Shown here piece after piece: positions 32,792 through 42,689 of a stretch of DNA of 64,000 nucleotides. The position numbers and the translations under genes are program-made. This DNA is from Coenobita brevimanus (Eukaryota; Arthropoda; Malacostraca; Decapoda; Coenobitidae), in the NCBI GenBank assembly GCA_032717465.1, contig JAVRFU010000128.1, positions 105,410 through 169,409 on the forward strand. Direction: 5' to 3'. Below the pieces are notes generated by a model. The model had not been told where the DNA came from and ran no database searches. It was given only the letters and a program-made list of their open reading frames with translations. Each line of letters begins with the position of its first letter. Position 1 is the first letter of the stretch.

Positions 32792-35149
32792 ATGGAACGC
32801 TACCTGTTACCCAAGATTCCCAAGAAGAGGCTGCGAGATGATGATCCTCCTACAGACACACCTGCTGTTAATGAGGACCTGGACAGTGGTGATCGTGATT
32901 GTGAGTCTGCAGCCTTACTAGGTGAGGCTAGTGCAGAACCCCAGCCACAAGAGGGCACTTCTCACACCCATGGTGAGAAACTACTACCTGGACCCAAGGA
33001 CCTGAGCCAGCTTCCAGATAGTGGTCCCACCTGTCCAGACTTGAAGAGATACCCAGCCACAGAATACAGTGGCCAGTCAAGGTCATTCAACAAGAACTGG
33101 CGTGATCATCATTCGTGGCTGGAGTACTCCACGACCCTAGATGCTGCATTCTGCTTTGCATGTCGTCATTTCGGTCATGTACACTTAAGCAAATGTGAGA
33201 AGTCCTTCACCCATGACGGCTTTCGGAACTGGAAGAAGGCAACCTCATCTCTGAAGTCTCATGATAATTCAGCAGGACACAAGTTCTCTATGCAAGCTTG
33301 GGCAGAGTTTAAGATGCAGAAAACAACAGGTTCTAGGATCCTACATGCTTTTAATACCAACCATGAAAAAACTGTAAAGGAAAACAGACATTACATTAGA
33401 GCAGTAATAGACATACTGCTCTACACAGCCTGCCAAAATGTTGCCCAAAGAGGTCACAAGGAAGACACTGATTCTGGCAACAAAGGTAACTTCCTGGAAC
33501 TGCTGGACCTGATTTCCAGGTATGATGACATTGTCAAAAAGAAACTGAGTGGTGGTCCTGGCAATGCTAAATATACGCACCACGATATCCAAAATGAACT
33601 GCTCGCCATCATAGCTTCAATAATCAGAGAGGACATCAGCAACGAGGTCCTAAGAGCAGAGCATTTTGCCCTAATGGTGGATGAGACCAAGGATGTCAGC
33701 AAACAAGAACAGCTGTCCATTGTGGTGAGGTATCTCCACAAACAGAGCCTTCATGAGGTGTTCCTTGACTTCACAGCAGCCGAGGGTCTGGATGCAGACT
33801 CATTGCTCAACAAGATCTTGGAGACCCTGGCCAAATGTGGTACTGACCACAACGCCTGCATTGGCCAGTGCTACGATGGAGCTGCAGTCATGTCAGGGCA
33901 CATCAGTGGTATACAGGAGAGGTTTAGGAGAAAGGTACCACAGGCTGTGTATGTCCACTGTTATGCTCACAGGCTCAACCTTGTGCTCGTTGATTGTGTA
34001 CACAATATCCAGGCTGCAGCAGAGTTTTTTGTGGCTATACAGAGTTTGTACAAGTTCTTCTCTATGTCAGTAGTACATGAAGAATTTATAAAGGTGCAAA
34101 AAGAATTAAATCCCACAAGGCAGCACATAGAGTTGAAGCAACTGTCTGACACAAGATGGACCTTCCAACATGCTGCTTGTCTGGCAGTGAAAAGAACCCT
34201 ACCTGCCATAGTGACAACCTTGAAACGTCTCATGGAGGGAGACAATGCACACAGAGCCACTGAGGCAAAGGGCCTGTGCATCCTGCTAGATCAGCAATTT
34301 GTGACAATTCTGATGGCCATGGAAAAAGTGTTACTGATGACCAAACAACTGTCAAACCACCTCCAGTCACATGACCTTCAGCTGGCCTCTGCAGAGGACT
34401 TGATGCAGTCTGTCATGTCTGGACTGACAGAAATGAGGACTGAAGCTGCCTGGAAGGAGTTAGAGGAGGCTGCTGAGGATTTGTGCAAGGTAGTTGGGAT
34501 ACGCACTGAGACTGAGCGTCCAGGTAGACAACGATCTGCTCCCAGACACCTGGATGAATTCATCATAACATCCAGTACAGGTCAGAGGGATGGAGCTATA
34601 CCAGATGCCAGGAGAAGGACCTTCTATGCCATCACAGATAGAATGCTCAATGAGCTGAGCAGGCGATTTTCATCTGATGCCTGTAATGTTCTGATGGGTG
34701 CTGCTGCCTTGAATCCTAAGCACATTACATTTCTGAACAAAAAAGCGCTGTCAGGAATGGCAGCCAATTATGGAGTGGCAGAGGGTGATCTTGCAGTGAA
34801 GGTCCACCAATTGACAAGACTAATAGCTAGGAAGAGAGACAATGGCCTGGAAGTGTCCACACCACTTGAGCTCGCAGCCATGCTGGAGCCATACAAGGAT
34901 GCCTTTATAGATCTGTATAAACTTGTATGCATTGCAGTGACCCTCCCTGTCACCTCAGCTGCCTGTGAGAGGAGCTTCTCATGTCTGAAACTCCTCAAGA
35001 CATACTTGAGGAACAGCAGTGGCAACAACTGCACCAGCAACCTTGCTGTAATATCAATTAATTCTAGGAGGGCTAAACAGCTGAACATTGATGCCATTAT
35101 AGACACATTTGCTGCCAATCACCAGAACAGGCGCATAGTTTTAAAGTAA
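32792..35149 (+). CDS. hAT transposase, ZMYM1-like group (TTF-type finger, DUF4371, hAT dimerisation)
   Basis: An intact 785-residue frame. An upstream in-frame TTG (32786) extends it by two codons, but ATG 32792 is the natural start. Order: acidic and proline-rich leader; a TTF-type zinc finger around YSTTLDAAFCFACRHFG, KSFTHDGFRNWKKA and LKSHDNSAGH; a catalytic RNase H-like core with LMVDETKDVSKQEQLSIVV, IGQCYDGAAVMSGHISGIQ, VHCYAHRLNLVL and LSDTRWTFQHAAC; and a C-terminal dimerisation motif LPVTSAACERSFSCLKLLKT. It would bind the TIRs, excise the element by hairpin chemistry and make 8-bp target duplications, as seen here. No stop or frameshift, so the source copy was recently active. A domesticated host gene is unlikely because TIRs and target duplication remain. 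Confidence 0.93.
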   Translation: MERYLLPKIPKKRLRDDDPPTDTPAVNEDLDSGDRDCESAALLGEASAEPQPQEGTSHTHGEKLLPGPKDLSQLPDSGPTCPDLKRYPATEYSGQSRSFNKNWRDHHSWLEYSTTLDAAFCFACRHFGHVHLSKCEKSFTHDGFRNWKKATSSLKSHDNSAGHKFSMQAWAEFKMQKTTGSRILHAFNTNHEKTVKENRHYIRAVIDILLYTACQNVAQRGHKEDTDSGNKGNFLELLDLISRYDDIVKKKLSGGPGNAKYTHHDIQNELLAIIASIIREDISNEVLRAEHFALMVDETKDVSKQEQLSIVVRYLHKQSLHEVFLDFTAAEGLDADSLLNKILETLAKCGTDHNACIGQCYDGAAVMSGHISGIQERFRRKVPQAVYVHCYAHRLNLVLVDCVHNIQAAAEFFVAIQSLYKFFSMSVVHEEFIKVQKELNPTRQHIELKQLSDTRWTFQHAACLAVKRTLPAIVTTLKRLMEGDNAHRATEAKGLCILLDQQFVTILMAMEKVLLMTKQLSNHLQSHDLQLASAEDLMQSVMSGLTEMRTEAAWKELEEAAEDLCKVVGIRTETERPGRQRSAPRHLDEFIITSSTGQRDGAIPDARRRTFYAITDRMLNELSRRFSSDACNVLMGAAALNPKHITFLNKKALSGMAANYGVAEGDLAVKVHQLTRLIARKRDNGLEVSTPLELAAMLEPYKDAFIDLYKLVCIAVTLPVTSAACERSFSCLKLLKTYLRNSSGNNCTSNLAVISINSRRAKQLNIDAIIDTFAANHQNRRIVLK

Positions 35150-35301
35150 CGTGACAGTCGTTACACCTTGATTTAAAAATTCTTCTGATTCTTCAGATTG
35201 TATCAACTTCATTACATAGAATTTTTTTCTGTCATGTTAACTGCTTGCTTACACATGATGTCTAAATTAATTGAGTTAAACTTCAATCTTATGGAATAAA
35301 C

Positions 35302-35466
35302 GAGGATGAGGTGGAGGGATGGAGTTGAGAGGTATATGAGGGAGGGGGGGGGGTGAGTTGGGGGGAGGGGAGTCAAATGGTGGGTGACAGAGTGACTTGG
35401 AGGCGTTTAGTCTGCGGCCACCCTTTGCGGGATTAGGGCGTCGGGCTATAGATAGATAGATAGATG
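35302..35466 (+). mobile_element. RTE family B 3'-end fragment inside the hAT element
   Basis: 165 bp matching the reverse of 30876-31045. It starts AGGATGAGGTGGAGGGATGG and ends GGCGTCGGGCTATAGATAG plus a GATA tail. It lies just after the AATAAA of the hAT transcript. Confidence 0.9.
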
Positions 35467-35744
35467 TTGCGTATACATTAATCTGAATTTCCTTGCTAGT
35501 TTTATGTCTTTCATTTGGCAGAATTTTTGATGAGATAAGAAATGTTATACATTAACACCGCAGTTTCAAAGAGTACAGGTGTCTAAAATGAACCTCAGTA
35601 CATTCGGATATTATGAATATGTACATACCAATTTTCCATCAACACTTCAGTTTGATGACATTTTGTGAAGCCCCCCCACATTTTACCCCAGCCCCTCCTC
35701 AGCCCCCCCAATGAAAATTTCCTGGCGCCGCCACTGCATGACAG

Positions 35745-36202
35745 TATTGTGATACCAACTCTAACGTATGGAAGTGAAGCTTGGATGTTGTTGGAAGGAC
35801 ACAAGTCAAGAGTGAGAGCAGTGGAAATGAGTTATTTAAGAGAAGCCTGTGGAGTCACATGGAGAGACAGGCTGACGAATGAGGATATAAAGGAGCGTTG
35901 TGGTGTTGATGTGGATGTGATAGGAAGCGTTATGAGGAACACACTGAGGTGGTTTGGCCATGTGGAGAGGATGGACGGTGAAAGACTGACGAAGAGAGTG
36001 TATGTGAGTGAGGTGGAGGGGGGAAGAGAGAGGGGGAGGCTGAGGATGAGATGGAGGGATGGGGTGGAGAGGTATATGAGAGAGGGGGGTGTGAGTTGGG
36101 AGCAGGGCAGTGAAATGGCGGGGGACAGGGCGACTTGGAGGCGATTTGTTTGTGGCCACCCCAAACGGGATTGAGGCGTCTGGCAATAGATAGATAGATA
36201 GA
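35745..36202 (+). pseudogene. RTE family A fragment, part 2 (right of the hAT insertion)
   Basis: Continues part 1 in the same frame. The open part, up to 36174, encodes IVIPTLTYGSEAW, YLREACGVTWRDRLTNED, RNTLRWFGHVERMDGERL and WRRFVCGHPKRD, and ends at the GATA tail (36180-36202). Confidence 0.93.
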
Positions 36203-36480
36203 ACTTTCAGATTCCTCCTCCTACACACTGTCCCAAATTCATTCACCAAACCTTGCAACTCTCATTCATCTTCACTCAACAATACTGTATCATCAGCAAA
36301 CAGCAACACCGGAAGCTTCCAAATGCTTAACATAATGTCTGAATTAATGGCATATCTGTCACACTGATCAGAATTAAGACGTACTGTAACGATATCTTAT
36401 ACATGTACTTTATGGGTTATAACCAGGACAACACAACTCTCATCTAGTTCCTATGTTGATATATAAACCCAAATATCTAA
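36203..36480 (-). repeat. Family A-like minus fragment plus low-copy flank
   Basis: 36203-36320 matches the RT region around the FADD box in reverse (ACACTGTCCCAAATTCATTC, ACTCAACAATACTGTATCAT). The following 160 bp is the low-copy flank also found at 30792 and 63927. The whole block recurs at 63757-64000. Confidence 0.8.
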
Positions 36481-36883
36481 GTATGTATGGACGAACTAAT
36501 GGCATACTCATCATATTTATCAGAATTAACTTATTATAAATCAATTACTTACATACTAGGTACTGTGCTATATAATGGAGTAGTTTTCTCAATATTCATT
36601 GTACTCACCAAAGATCCTGAGATGGGTGAAAACAGAGGAGGACGGTACACACTGTCCCTGCAAGGAAAATGGAATGATTACTATAACTGCACATTATATG
36701 GCTACATAAAACTAATATTATAAATGTGGATTTCTCTCAGAATAAGGCATAAAGAATTGTCATTCCAATTTGCGAATATCTCTGCACGTACATGTTATCT
36801 CATGCATGGTGTACACTAACATTTTTTTTTATATATATGCTTGCCTAGTGAACGTGTGAGTGAATGTGTGAATATTTTATGTA

Positions 36884-36929
<46 letters not shown>

Positions 36930-37597
36930 TTTGCTTCGTGTTCCATGTGTTTTCTGTATCTGGTGCTCCGTTATTCGTCTGTTTTATATATTTTGTTTGT
37001 GCTTTGTGTTACTGCAGCTTTATATGCTTGTATGTCTTGTGTCTCGTGTGACTAAAGGTGAACTGCTTAAGAACAGTTCCTTTTATAGATACGATTGCTT
37101 CTTCCGGAATACAGAAAATGTTTTCAGTTTATTTCGCTCTGTGGACGATTGTATAACAGCGTCGTGGAAAATACTGGAATTAGAAAAACTGTAGTAGATA
37201 CAGCCTTGTGTACCAGATATCCTGCCCAAGTTTCATTAGCAGATACGTTGTCCAAGTTGAATTAAATCGTATGAAGTAAGAATAAGCTTGAAGACGTTGC
37301 TGTACTGAAAGTCGTTGGATATGCCTTGTTTTATGTCTTTTCGTATGTGGCTGCGAGATAACAGACTCAGGTTCAGTCTTTTATGGCAAGCGTTAATAGA
37401 TATCTCAGTGCCTCCTACTTCCCTCTCGTGCAAGGGTGTATATTATCTATTACACTCCTGCTATTGGTAATTTGTCAAGAGCATGTTTTAAGCTTCCTAC
37501 CTCCCTCGTGCAAGGCTTTTTACTGCTGATTACACACACCATAAAGGGAGTCGCACACGTCCTGTCTGATTATACAATGACAACTCTCTCAAATCAT
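36480..37597. other. Unassigned sequence with (GT)n
   Basis: Contains (GT)n at 36890-36925 and two similar segments of about 60 bp (37407-37465 and 37487-37545, sharing CTTCC-CTCGTGCAAGG and GATTACAC). No gene is supported. Confidence 0.55.
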
Positions 37598-37689
37598 TCA
37601 TGGTCTTCTCATAGCCTTCATCAGCTTCTGAACCACGTAGTCTCATCTGCTTATACTTGAACTCCTCATAGTCCTCATCAGCCTAAGAA

Positions 37690-37975
37690 CTACCTATGAT
37701 TACCATCCAGCACGGTAAATATTTCCCTGGTGTACAGGAAACCATTTGGCTTGTCACTCAGTGTAGAGTCACCCACAGGCAGAAGGAAGGGGAAAGAATG
37801 AAGGAAAGAAAGACAGAAGAGGGGTGTAAAGTCACCTGTAAGCAGAAGGATGAGGAAAGAATTAAGGAAAGAAAGAGAGAAGAGGATGGAAGGAAAGAAG
37901 GATGGAGGAGAGGAAAGGGCAAACCCTCGAGAGCAGCTCTACATCGAGTGAGTGGATGGTGAGCGCTCCCACCTA
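37690..37975 (+). repeat. Partial array unit left of the CR1-group insertion
   Basis: Matches the right part of the ~1.3-kb array unit (compare 48235-48510): CAGGAAACCATTTG, CTTGTCACTCAGTGTAG, GAAAGAATGAAGGAAAG and CTACATCGAGTGAGTGGATG. It is cut off at the (AAT)n where the CR1-group element sits. Confidence 0.85.
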
Positions 37976-38249
37976 ATAATAATAATAATAATAATAATCT
38001 GGCCTTTTGTTTCTCAAAAGCGCCAGTTCTTCCTTTTGGGAATTCACTAGCGCTCGACACACATACATTATTTTTACAATTACAAGAATTGTGCCATTTC
38101 TTGTATATAATACAAGCTACATCATATATACATGAAAGTGGCAAAAATTAAACCCTATAATCATCCGTCATAGTACCTCTCTCCAGGTCGTAGCATTTTG
38201 AAAAAAGAAAGGCTTTCAGCTGTCTCTTAAAGGATTCAACAGTAGAGAG

Positions 38250-41048
38250 TTATCTTATGGACAATGGCAATCTGTTATATAATCTAGGGGCTCTATATGC
38301 AAAAGAACGATCAGAGAAAGATGACTGGTGAATGGCTCCTGGCTCATCAAGACACAAGGAATCATCTTCACTGCGTAACATCACACCCGGGCGTGTCGAT
38401 GGGAGTTTTAACAATTCAGCAAGATACTTCGGTTCACCAAACTTAAGAACCTTGAATGTAATAAGACACAGTTTAAATTCAATTCTAGCCTTTACTGGTA
38501 ACCAATGCAACTCAATCAGAAACGGGGTAGTTGAGGTTCTCGGGGGGAGACCAAAGATAAGCCGTGCCGCCCTGTTCAACACAGACTGAACTTTTGTTAG
38601 TATATTATTTGGAAGACCAACCCACAGTGAATTACAATAATCAACACGAGACAAGACCACTGCATGGACCAATGTTAAGAGGAACTGTCTATTCAGGAAT
38701 CTTTTCACAGAGTACAGATTCCTGATATGCAAGTTACACCCTCTTACAACCTGATTAATGTGTTCTTTGTAATTTAACTTAGAATTAAAATAAACACCCA
38801 AATTTCGAACAGAACTGACTGGATGCAGCTGTGACACGCCAATGTTCAAAGCCAGGGCATTGTCATTCTCATCACCCCTTCTGTTTCCTCTAATGATGAT
38901 GATCTCAGTTTTACCATCATTCAGCTTAAGTTTCCTCTTAGCCATCCAAATCTTAATATCAGACATTAGAGATTCAAACTTTATCTTAGTATTGTTGATA
39001 TCTGACATCTTAACATAGAGCTGGGTGTCATCAGCATAAAAATGATAGGACACATCATGAGCATCAAGTAGAGACGATAAACTACTTATGTAGATAGTAA
39101 ATAGAATTGGACCCAAAACTGATCCTTGAGGGACTCCAAATAGAAGAGGAGCAGAATCAGAGCTAGCGTAATCAACAACCACTCTCTGAGATCTGTCCAA
39201 CAGATACGACTTAAGGAGCAAAAGGGCACTATCACGAATGCCATAAAAATACAGATCATCCAACAATAGTTTATGATCTACTGTATCAAAAGCTGCAGAC
39301 AGATCCAAAAGAACTAGGAGAGAGGACATCCCACTACAAGTGTTTGCCACCAAGTCGCTCTGAATCCTTGTTAGTGCAGTTTCAGTCGAATGGTATTTTC
39401 TGTATGCTGATTGAACAACAGGAACAACTCTGTTGTGTTCCAGTAGTGGCACAAGTTGATCGAGTATGGCCCGCTCAATAATCTTGGATAAAAAAGACAG
39501 GTTAGAGACAGGACGATAATTTGTCATGCTCTCGACATCAAGGCCAAGTTTCTTAATTAGGGGCCTAAGCAAAGCACGTTTCTCAGACTGCACAAAATTA
39601 CTTTCTAAGAAGCATCTATTTATTATGTTGCAGATAAAGTCTGCAGCGTGCTCATACACATCAGGCAGTTGTGACATGTTACATGGATCGAGTGAGCAAA
39701 ATGTTTTATTAAGTTCTCTGATGTAACATTTGACTTTGTTTACATCCAGTGGATGAAATGTTGAAAGCAAATGATCCCCGGTGCACCGTGGCTGGAAGTC
39801 AACTGAGTACGCTTCACTAGGAGGACTGCTATCTAAATCACTTCTTATGCGAGATATCTTACTTGTAAAAAATGAAGCAAAATCAGAAGCCAATTGGACA
39901 TCAGATAAAGAAGTTGGTTTAACAATTACATTCCTCCGACCAACCAAATTGTTCACAACTGCAGACAATTTTTTTTGATCACCACCACATGAATCAACTT
40001 TATTTTGATAATACCTAGCCTTTTGGGCTTTTACAGTGTGAACGACTGCTCTTCTCGCAAAAACATAACGCAAACGAGTTACTTCAGTCCGTTGCAAGCG
40101 CCACTCACGCTCTGTCCTTCTACGTTGTCTATGCAAAGAATTAATGGATGGACCATACCACGGAGAATTATCACGTACAGTGATTGTTTTTACTACCTCA
40201 GGACAATAATGGTCAAAAATTGACCTGAGCTCGTTGTTGTAAATATCAACCAATTCACCAGAAGAAAGACTTGAAGAATCGATGGAGTTTAAACATTGAT
40301 CAATTTCAAAACACATCAACTGGCGGTCAACATTGTTGTAATTTCTGAACCTGATGACCTTCTTATATGAAGGGGATTTCGGGACACCAAAACTAAGAGT
40401 GATCAGAGCATGATCAGAGATGAGGGGGTCAAATGAGTCAACCTCCACATCTGATACGCGCCTGCAACCAACAGGGGACAAGATCAAGTCAAGGACATGT
40501 CCTGAGACATGAGTTGGATTACTCACATGATTGAAAAAATTGTTCTGGGTGATCAACTCAAGGAATTCTGAAGAAAATAGTTTTGACTCTGGACTGTCAA
40601 CCCAATAATTGAAATCACCACAAACAAGAAGTCCTCCAGGTCTAAGAGAAAACCCTTCAAGAAACTGCCCAAACTCCTCCATAAAACCTCGATCTCTGCC
40701 CGGATGACCTGGTCGACAGACAATTGCAATTCTAATAGTATTCTGATGGAAATTTATTAATACTTCCATAAATTCAAATGATGATGGGGTCAGGTCTGAG
40801 TCAATGAGAGAAACGTTTGCAAGTGCTGCCGAATAGATGAATGCTACGCCTCCTCCCGGATAATCAGCAGCAGGCCTGGGAATACTAATAATAGAATGTG
40901 TCTTAGGCAAAGCATTACGAATAATATCGATATCAGACTCATACAACCAGGTTTCAGTCAAGCACAATATGTCAAGCTCTTGCTGATTTAGGGTTTCATT
41001 AATATAGTCTATCTTATTACGGATGGAACGAATATTTAAAAGACCCAT
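38250..41048 (-). CDS. CR1-group ORF2: endonuclease-reverse transcriptase
   Basis: An intact 932-residue protein from ATG 41048 (an upstream TTG at 41063 is not needed). The N-terminal AP-endonuclease-like domain has GLLNIRSIRNKIDYI, CLTETWLYESD, VCGDFNYWVDSPESK and SDHALITLSFG. The RT has NYRPVSNLSFLSKIIERA, QSAYRKYHSTETALTRI, LLDLSAAFDTVDH, GVPQGSVLGPILFTIYIS and the catalytic YHFYADDTQLYV (near 39030-39065). The thumb region and the end (RSFAYRAPRLYNRLPLSIR) are typical of the CR1/L2/Daphne group. It nicks the target and copies the element RNA from its 3' end. It lies 147 bp downstream of ORF1. With no stop or frameshift, it may be a live source copy. Confidence 0.93.
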   Translation of the reverse strand: MGLLNIRSIRNKIDYINETLNQQELDILCLTETWLYESDIDIIRNALPKTHSIISIPRPAADYPGGGVAFIYSAALANVSLIDSDLTPSSFEFMEVLINFHQNTIRIAIVCRPGHPGRDRGFMEEFGQFLEGFSLRPGGLLVCGDFNYWVDSPESKLFSSEFLELITQNNFFNHVSNPTHVSGHVLDLILSPVGCRRVSDVEVDSFDPLISDHALITLSFGVPKSPSYKKVIRFRNYNNVDRQLMCFEIDQCLNSIDSSSLSSGELVDIYNNELRSIFDHYCPEVVKTITVRDNSPWYGPSINSLHRQRRRTEREWRLQRTEVTRLRYVFARRAVVHTVKAQKARYYQNKVDSCGGDQKKLSAVVNNLVGRRNVIVKPTSLSDVQLASDFASFFTSKISRIRSDLDSSPPSEAYSVDFQPRCTGDHLLSTFHPLDVNKVKCYIRELNKTFCSLDPCNMSQLPDVYEHAADFICNIINRCFLESNFVQSEKRALLRPLIKKLGLDVESMTNYRPVSNLSFLSKIIERAILDQLVPLLEHNRVVPVVQSAYRKYHSTETALTRIQSDLVANTCSGMSSLLVLLDLSAAFDTVDHKLLLDDLYFYGIRDSALLLLKSYLLDRSQRVVVDYASSDSAPLLFGVPQGSVLGPILFTIYISSLSSLLDAHDVSYHFYADDTQLYVKMSDINNTKIKFESLMSDIKIWMAKRKLKLNDGKTEIIIIRGNRRGDENDNALALNIGVSQLHPVSSVRNLGVYFNSKLNYKEHINQVVRGCNLHIRNLYSVKRFLNRQFLLTLVHAVVLSRVDYCNSLWVGLPNNILTKVQSVLNRAARLIFGLPPRTSTTPFLIELHWLPVKARIEFKLCLITFKVLKFGEPKYLAELLKLPSTRPGVMLRSEDDSLCLDEPGAIHQSSFSDRSFAYRAPRLYNRLPLSIR

Positions 41049-41194
41049 CCTTAACTGGTTCAAGAGGGATGTAGTCAGTTTTTTGAATGGTCAAAATTGG
41101 TGTTCTCAATCAATCTATTCCTATGAGAAATCATAATTGGACATTCTCTACTTGAAGCAAAATGGGCAACCACCTGTGACTTTGAATTAGCATC

Positions 41195-42310
41195 TTATTG
41201 TCTTAAAGAGGAGCAGCTGATGCATTTGGGAGAATTTCTGTTACTACAGTCCTTAGATTTATGGGCTCCAGCACAAAAGACACATTTAGGTTCATCACTT
41301 TTCCTAGAACATCTCTCAAATGTATGACCAAAGCCTTGACAGTGATGACACTGTGTAACCCAGAATCTATCGAAAGCACGGCATCTTGTAAGATCCACAT
41401 AGATGTAATTGCCCTGTTCTACAATGGAGGATCTTACCTCTGGCGACATCTTCAAGACAGCAGTTTTGGTGTCATTCTTTGTCCTTGTGAAGAGAAGGTT
41501 GAGGGTACAACCCCAATCAACAAGCATCTTAATTTTATTGTTTTTTCTCAGAATATTTGGGATGATGTCAGAGTCATCCAAGGAAGAGGAAAGGCCTGTC
41601 ACGGTCATTTTAGGCAACATTTTCTTTGGCTCTGATATGCAAAAAGTGCCCTCAGAGCCAAAATGATCAGTCAGCACCCCAGTTGCTTCTCTCTTGGCCT
41701 CAGCTGACGGAAACTTCATTACCAGCCCACCAGCCTTGGTCTTAAGGCAGCCGTCAACCGGTACCGAGTTAAGTACGCCTCTGATGTCTTCTGGTCCCAT
41801 CTGATTTGTCAGGGCACTAGCGCCACTCTCTGGTTTCACAATCAGTACATGCTGACTATGAATGGATTTTTTCTGGCCATGAGCACTGATCTCAATCACG
41901 CCCCCAGGCAGATCCTTCCCTCCCCCCACGAGAGACCCACGAACAGCATCCGCAAATGACTTGGCCTGATCTTGTGTGACCGCCACAGGTGATGAGACCT
42001 TGGTCTCTAGTGCCTCCAGTCTATTTGATACGTCTCTGATTGCTTGAAAGATTGGCCCAATAACTTTATCTTCATACTCCTTCTTGGTACTACTTCCTCC
42101 ACCAGCCAAGACCTCGTCTGCTGGTGCAACACACTGGCTACACAGCCAGCGAAAGCCCAGCTGGTGGCTCCTCTTCATGAATGGATAGTCGCCTGCATCC
42201 AAATTTTCACAAGCTATGTGAATCCACTCGCTGCAGTAGGCGCACTTCAGTGCTTGTGCACTTTTTGCTACAGACCTACTGTAGCGAGGGCACTGGTGTT
42301 GTTTACTCAT
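41195..42310 (-). CDS. CR1-group ORF1: PHD-like finger plus zinc knuckles
   Basis: A 371-residue protein starting at ATG 42310 (MSKQHQCPRYSR). The hydrophobic 20 residues upstream begin at a TTG and are dismissed. The N-terminus has a PHD-like zinc finger (LKCAYCSEWIHIACENLD, FRWLCSQCVAP). A coiled-coil-prone stretch follows around IFQAIRDVSNRLEALETK, then a long RRM-like middle (HVLIVKPESG, ADAKREAT-type). The C-terminus has gag-like knuckles (QCHHCQGFGHTFERC, CVFCAGAHKSKDC and SPKCISCSS). Such ORF1 proteins bind the element RNA and chaperone nucleic acid. Intact and in order with ORF2, it supports a full-length element. Confidence 0.9.
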   Translation of the reverse strand: MSKQHQCPRYSRSVAKSAQALKCAYCSEWIHIACENLDAGDYPFMKRSHQLGFRWLCSQCVAPADEVLAGGGSSTKKEYEDKVIGPIFQAIRDVSNRLEALETKVSSPVAVTQDQAKSFADAVRGSLVGGGKDLPGGVIEISAHGQKKSIHSQHVLIVKPESGASALTNQMGPEDIRGVLNSVPVDGCLKTKAGGLVMKFPSAEAKREATGVLTDHFGSEGTFCISEPKKMLPKMTVTGLSSSLDDSDIIPNILRKNNKIKMLVDWGCTLNLLFTRTKNDTKTAVLKMSPEVRSSIVEQGNYIYVDLTRCRAFDRFWVTQCHHCQGFGHTFERCSRKSDEPKCVFCAGAHKSKDCSNRNSPKCISCSSLRQ

Positions 42311-42372
42311 GATAAAGGAGAACAAAAAAAACAAAAATGACAACAACAGCAAAACGTACAGTATATACAATA

Positions 42373-42395
42373 CTACCCGGGAAAAACCCGGGTAG
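42373..42395. promoter_or_regulatory. Perfect hairpin in the CR1-group 5' leader
   Basis: CTACCCGGG-AAAAA-CCCGGGTAG forms a 9-bp perfect stem with a 5-nt loop, about 65 nt upstream of the ORF1 start codon. Its function is unknown. Confidence 0.6.
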
Positions 42396-42589
42396 CGCCG
42401 CCCCCGTTTGTGTCACCCTAATTTAGGAGGAAAAAAAGAAAACCGAAGGAAAAAAAAGCAAAAAAAAACAGAAATGGAAAAAAAAACAAAAAAACAGGGT
42501 GTCTGCGAGGTCACCACGAGCAGGTGGGGTACGACTTGACTACCCTTCTAGGAAAGGTAATCCAAACCGAGGTGCCCAAGAAGTGCTGA

Positions 42590-42686
42590 GATGGTATTGA
42601 AACTTTTCCCAATTCGAGCTTTACAGCAGCAACAAATACGTCACTTAGGCAAGACCTCATTGGTTACGATACTGCCACTGCGCAAA
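42590..42686 (-). ncRNA. U4 snRNA-like 5' head of the CR1-group element
   Basis: Reading the minus strand from 42686, the first 33 nt match positions 4-36 of metazoan U4 snRNA as I know it, with one or two differences (TTTGCGCAGTGGCAGTATCG, then TAACCAATGAGGT). Similarity fades through the U4 5' stem-loop region (to about 42620), and the rest of U4 (Sm site and 3' part) is not recognisable. The U4-like part starts exactly at the insertion junction with the AAT target. It is not a U4 gene; it is the 5' end of the retrotransposon. Confidence 0.75.
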
Positions 42687-42689
42687 TAA

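Larger units (their letters stand above)
31711..35744 (+). mobile_element. Intact hAT DNA transposon with TIRs and 8-bp target duplication
   Basis: The element spans 31719-35736 (4,018 bp). Left end CAGTGGCGGTGCCA and right end, reverse complemented, CAGTGGCGGCGCCA match at 13 of 14 positions. A perfect 8-bp duplication CATGACAG (31711-31718 and 35737-35744) flanks it, and in uninterrupted family A copies this octamer occurs once (near 28254, reversed). G/C-run subterminal regions follow both ends. The ORF is at 32792-35149 and an AATAAA lies at 35295. A short family B fragment has landed at 35302-35466. Confidence 0.96.
37976..42687 (-). mobile_element. Full-length CR1-group non-LTR retrotransposon with U4-like 5' end
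   Basis: A 4.7-kb minus-strand element with two intact ORFs, a 5' leader beginning with U4 snRNA-like sequence (42654-42686) and a 3' end in (ATT)n (37976-38000 as AATAAT). It interrupts an array unit at its internal AAT run: the left flank resumes at 42687 with AAATAATAATAATCG, as in the uninterrupted unit at 48510. The matching tail and target microsatellite suggest priming on AAT repeats. Confidence 0.88.

Noticed and set aside
42311..42370. Hydrophobic N-terminal extension of the CR1-group ORF1 as a signal peptide
   Set aside because: It begins at TTG. The ATG at 42310 gives a normal ORF1 start, and ORF1 proteins are not secreted.
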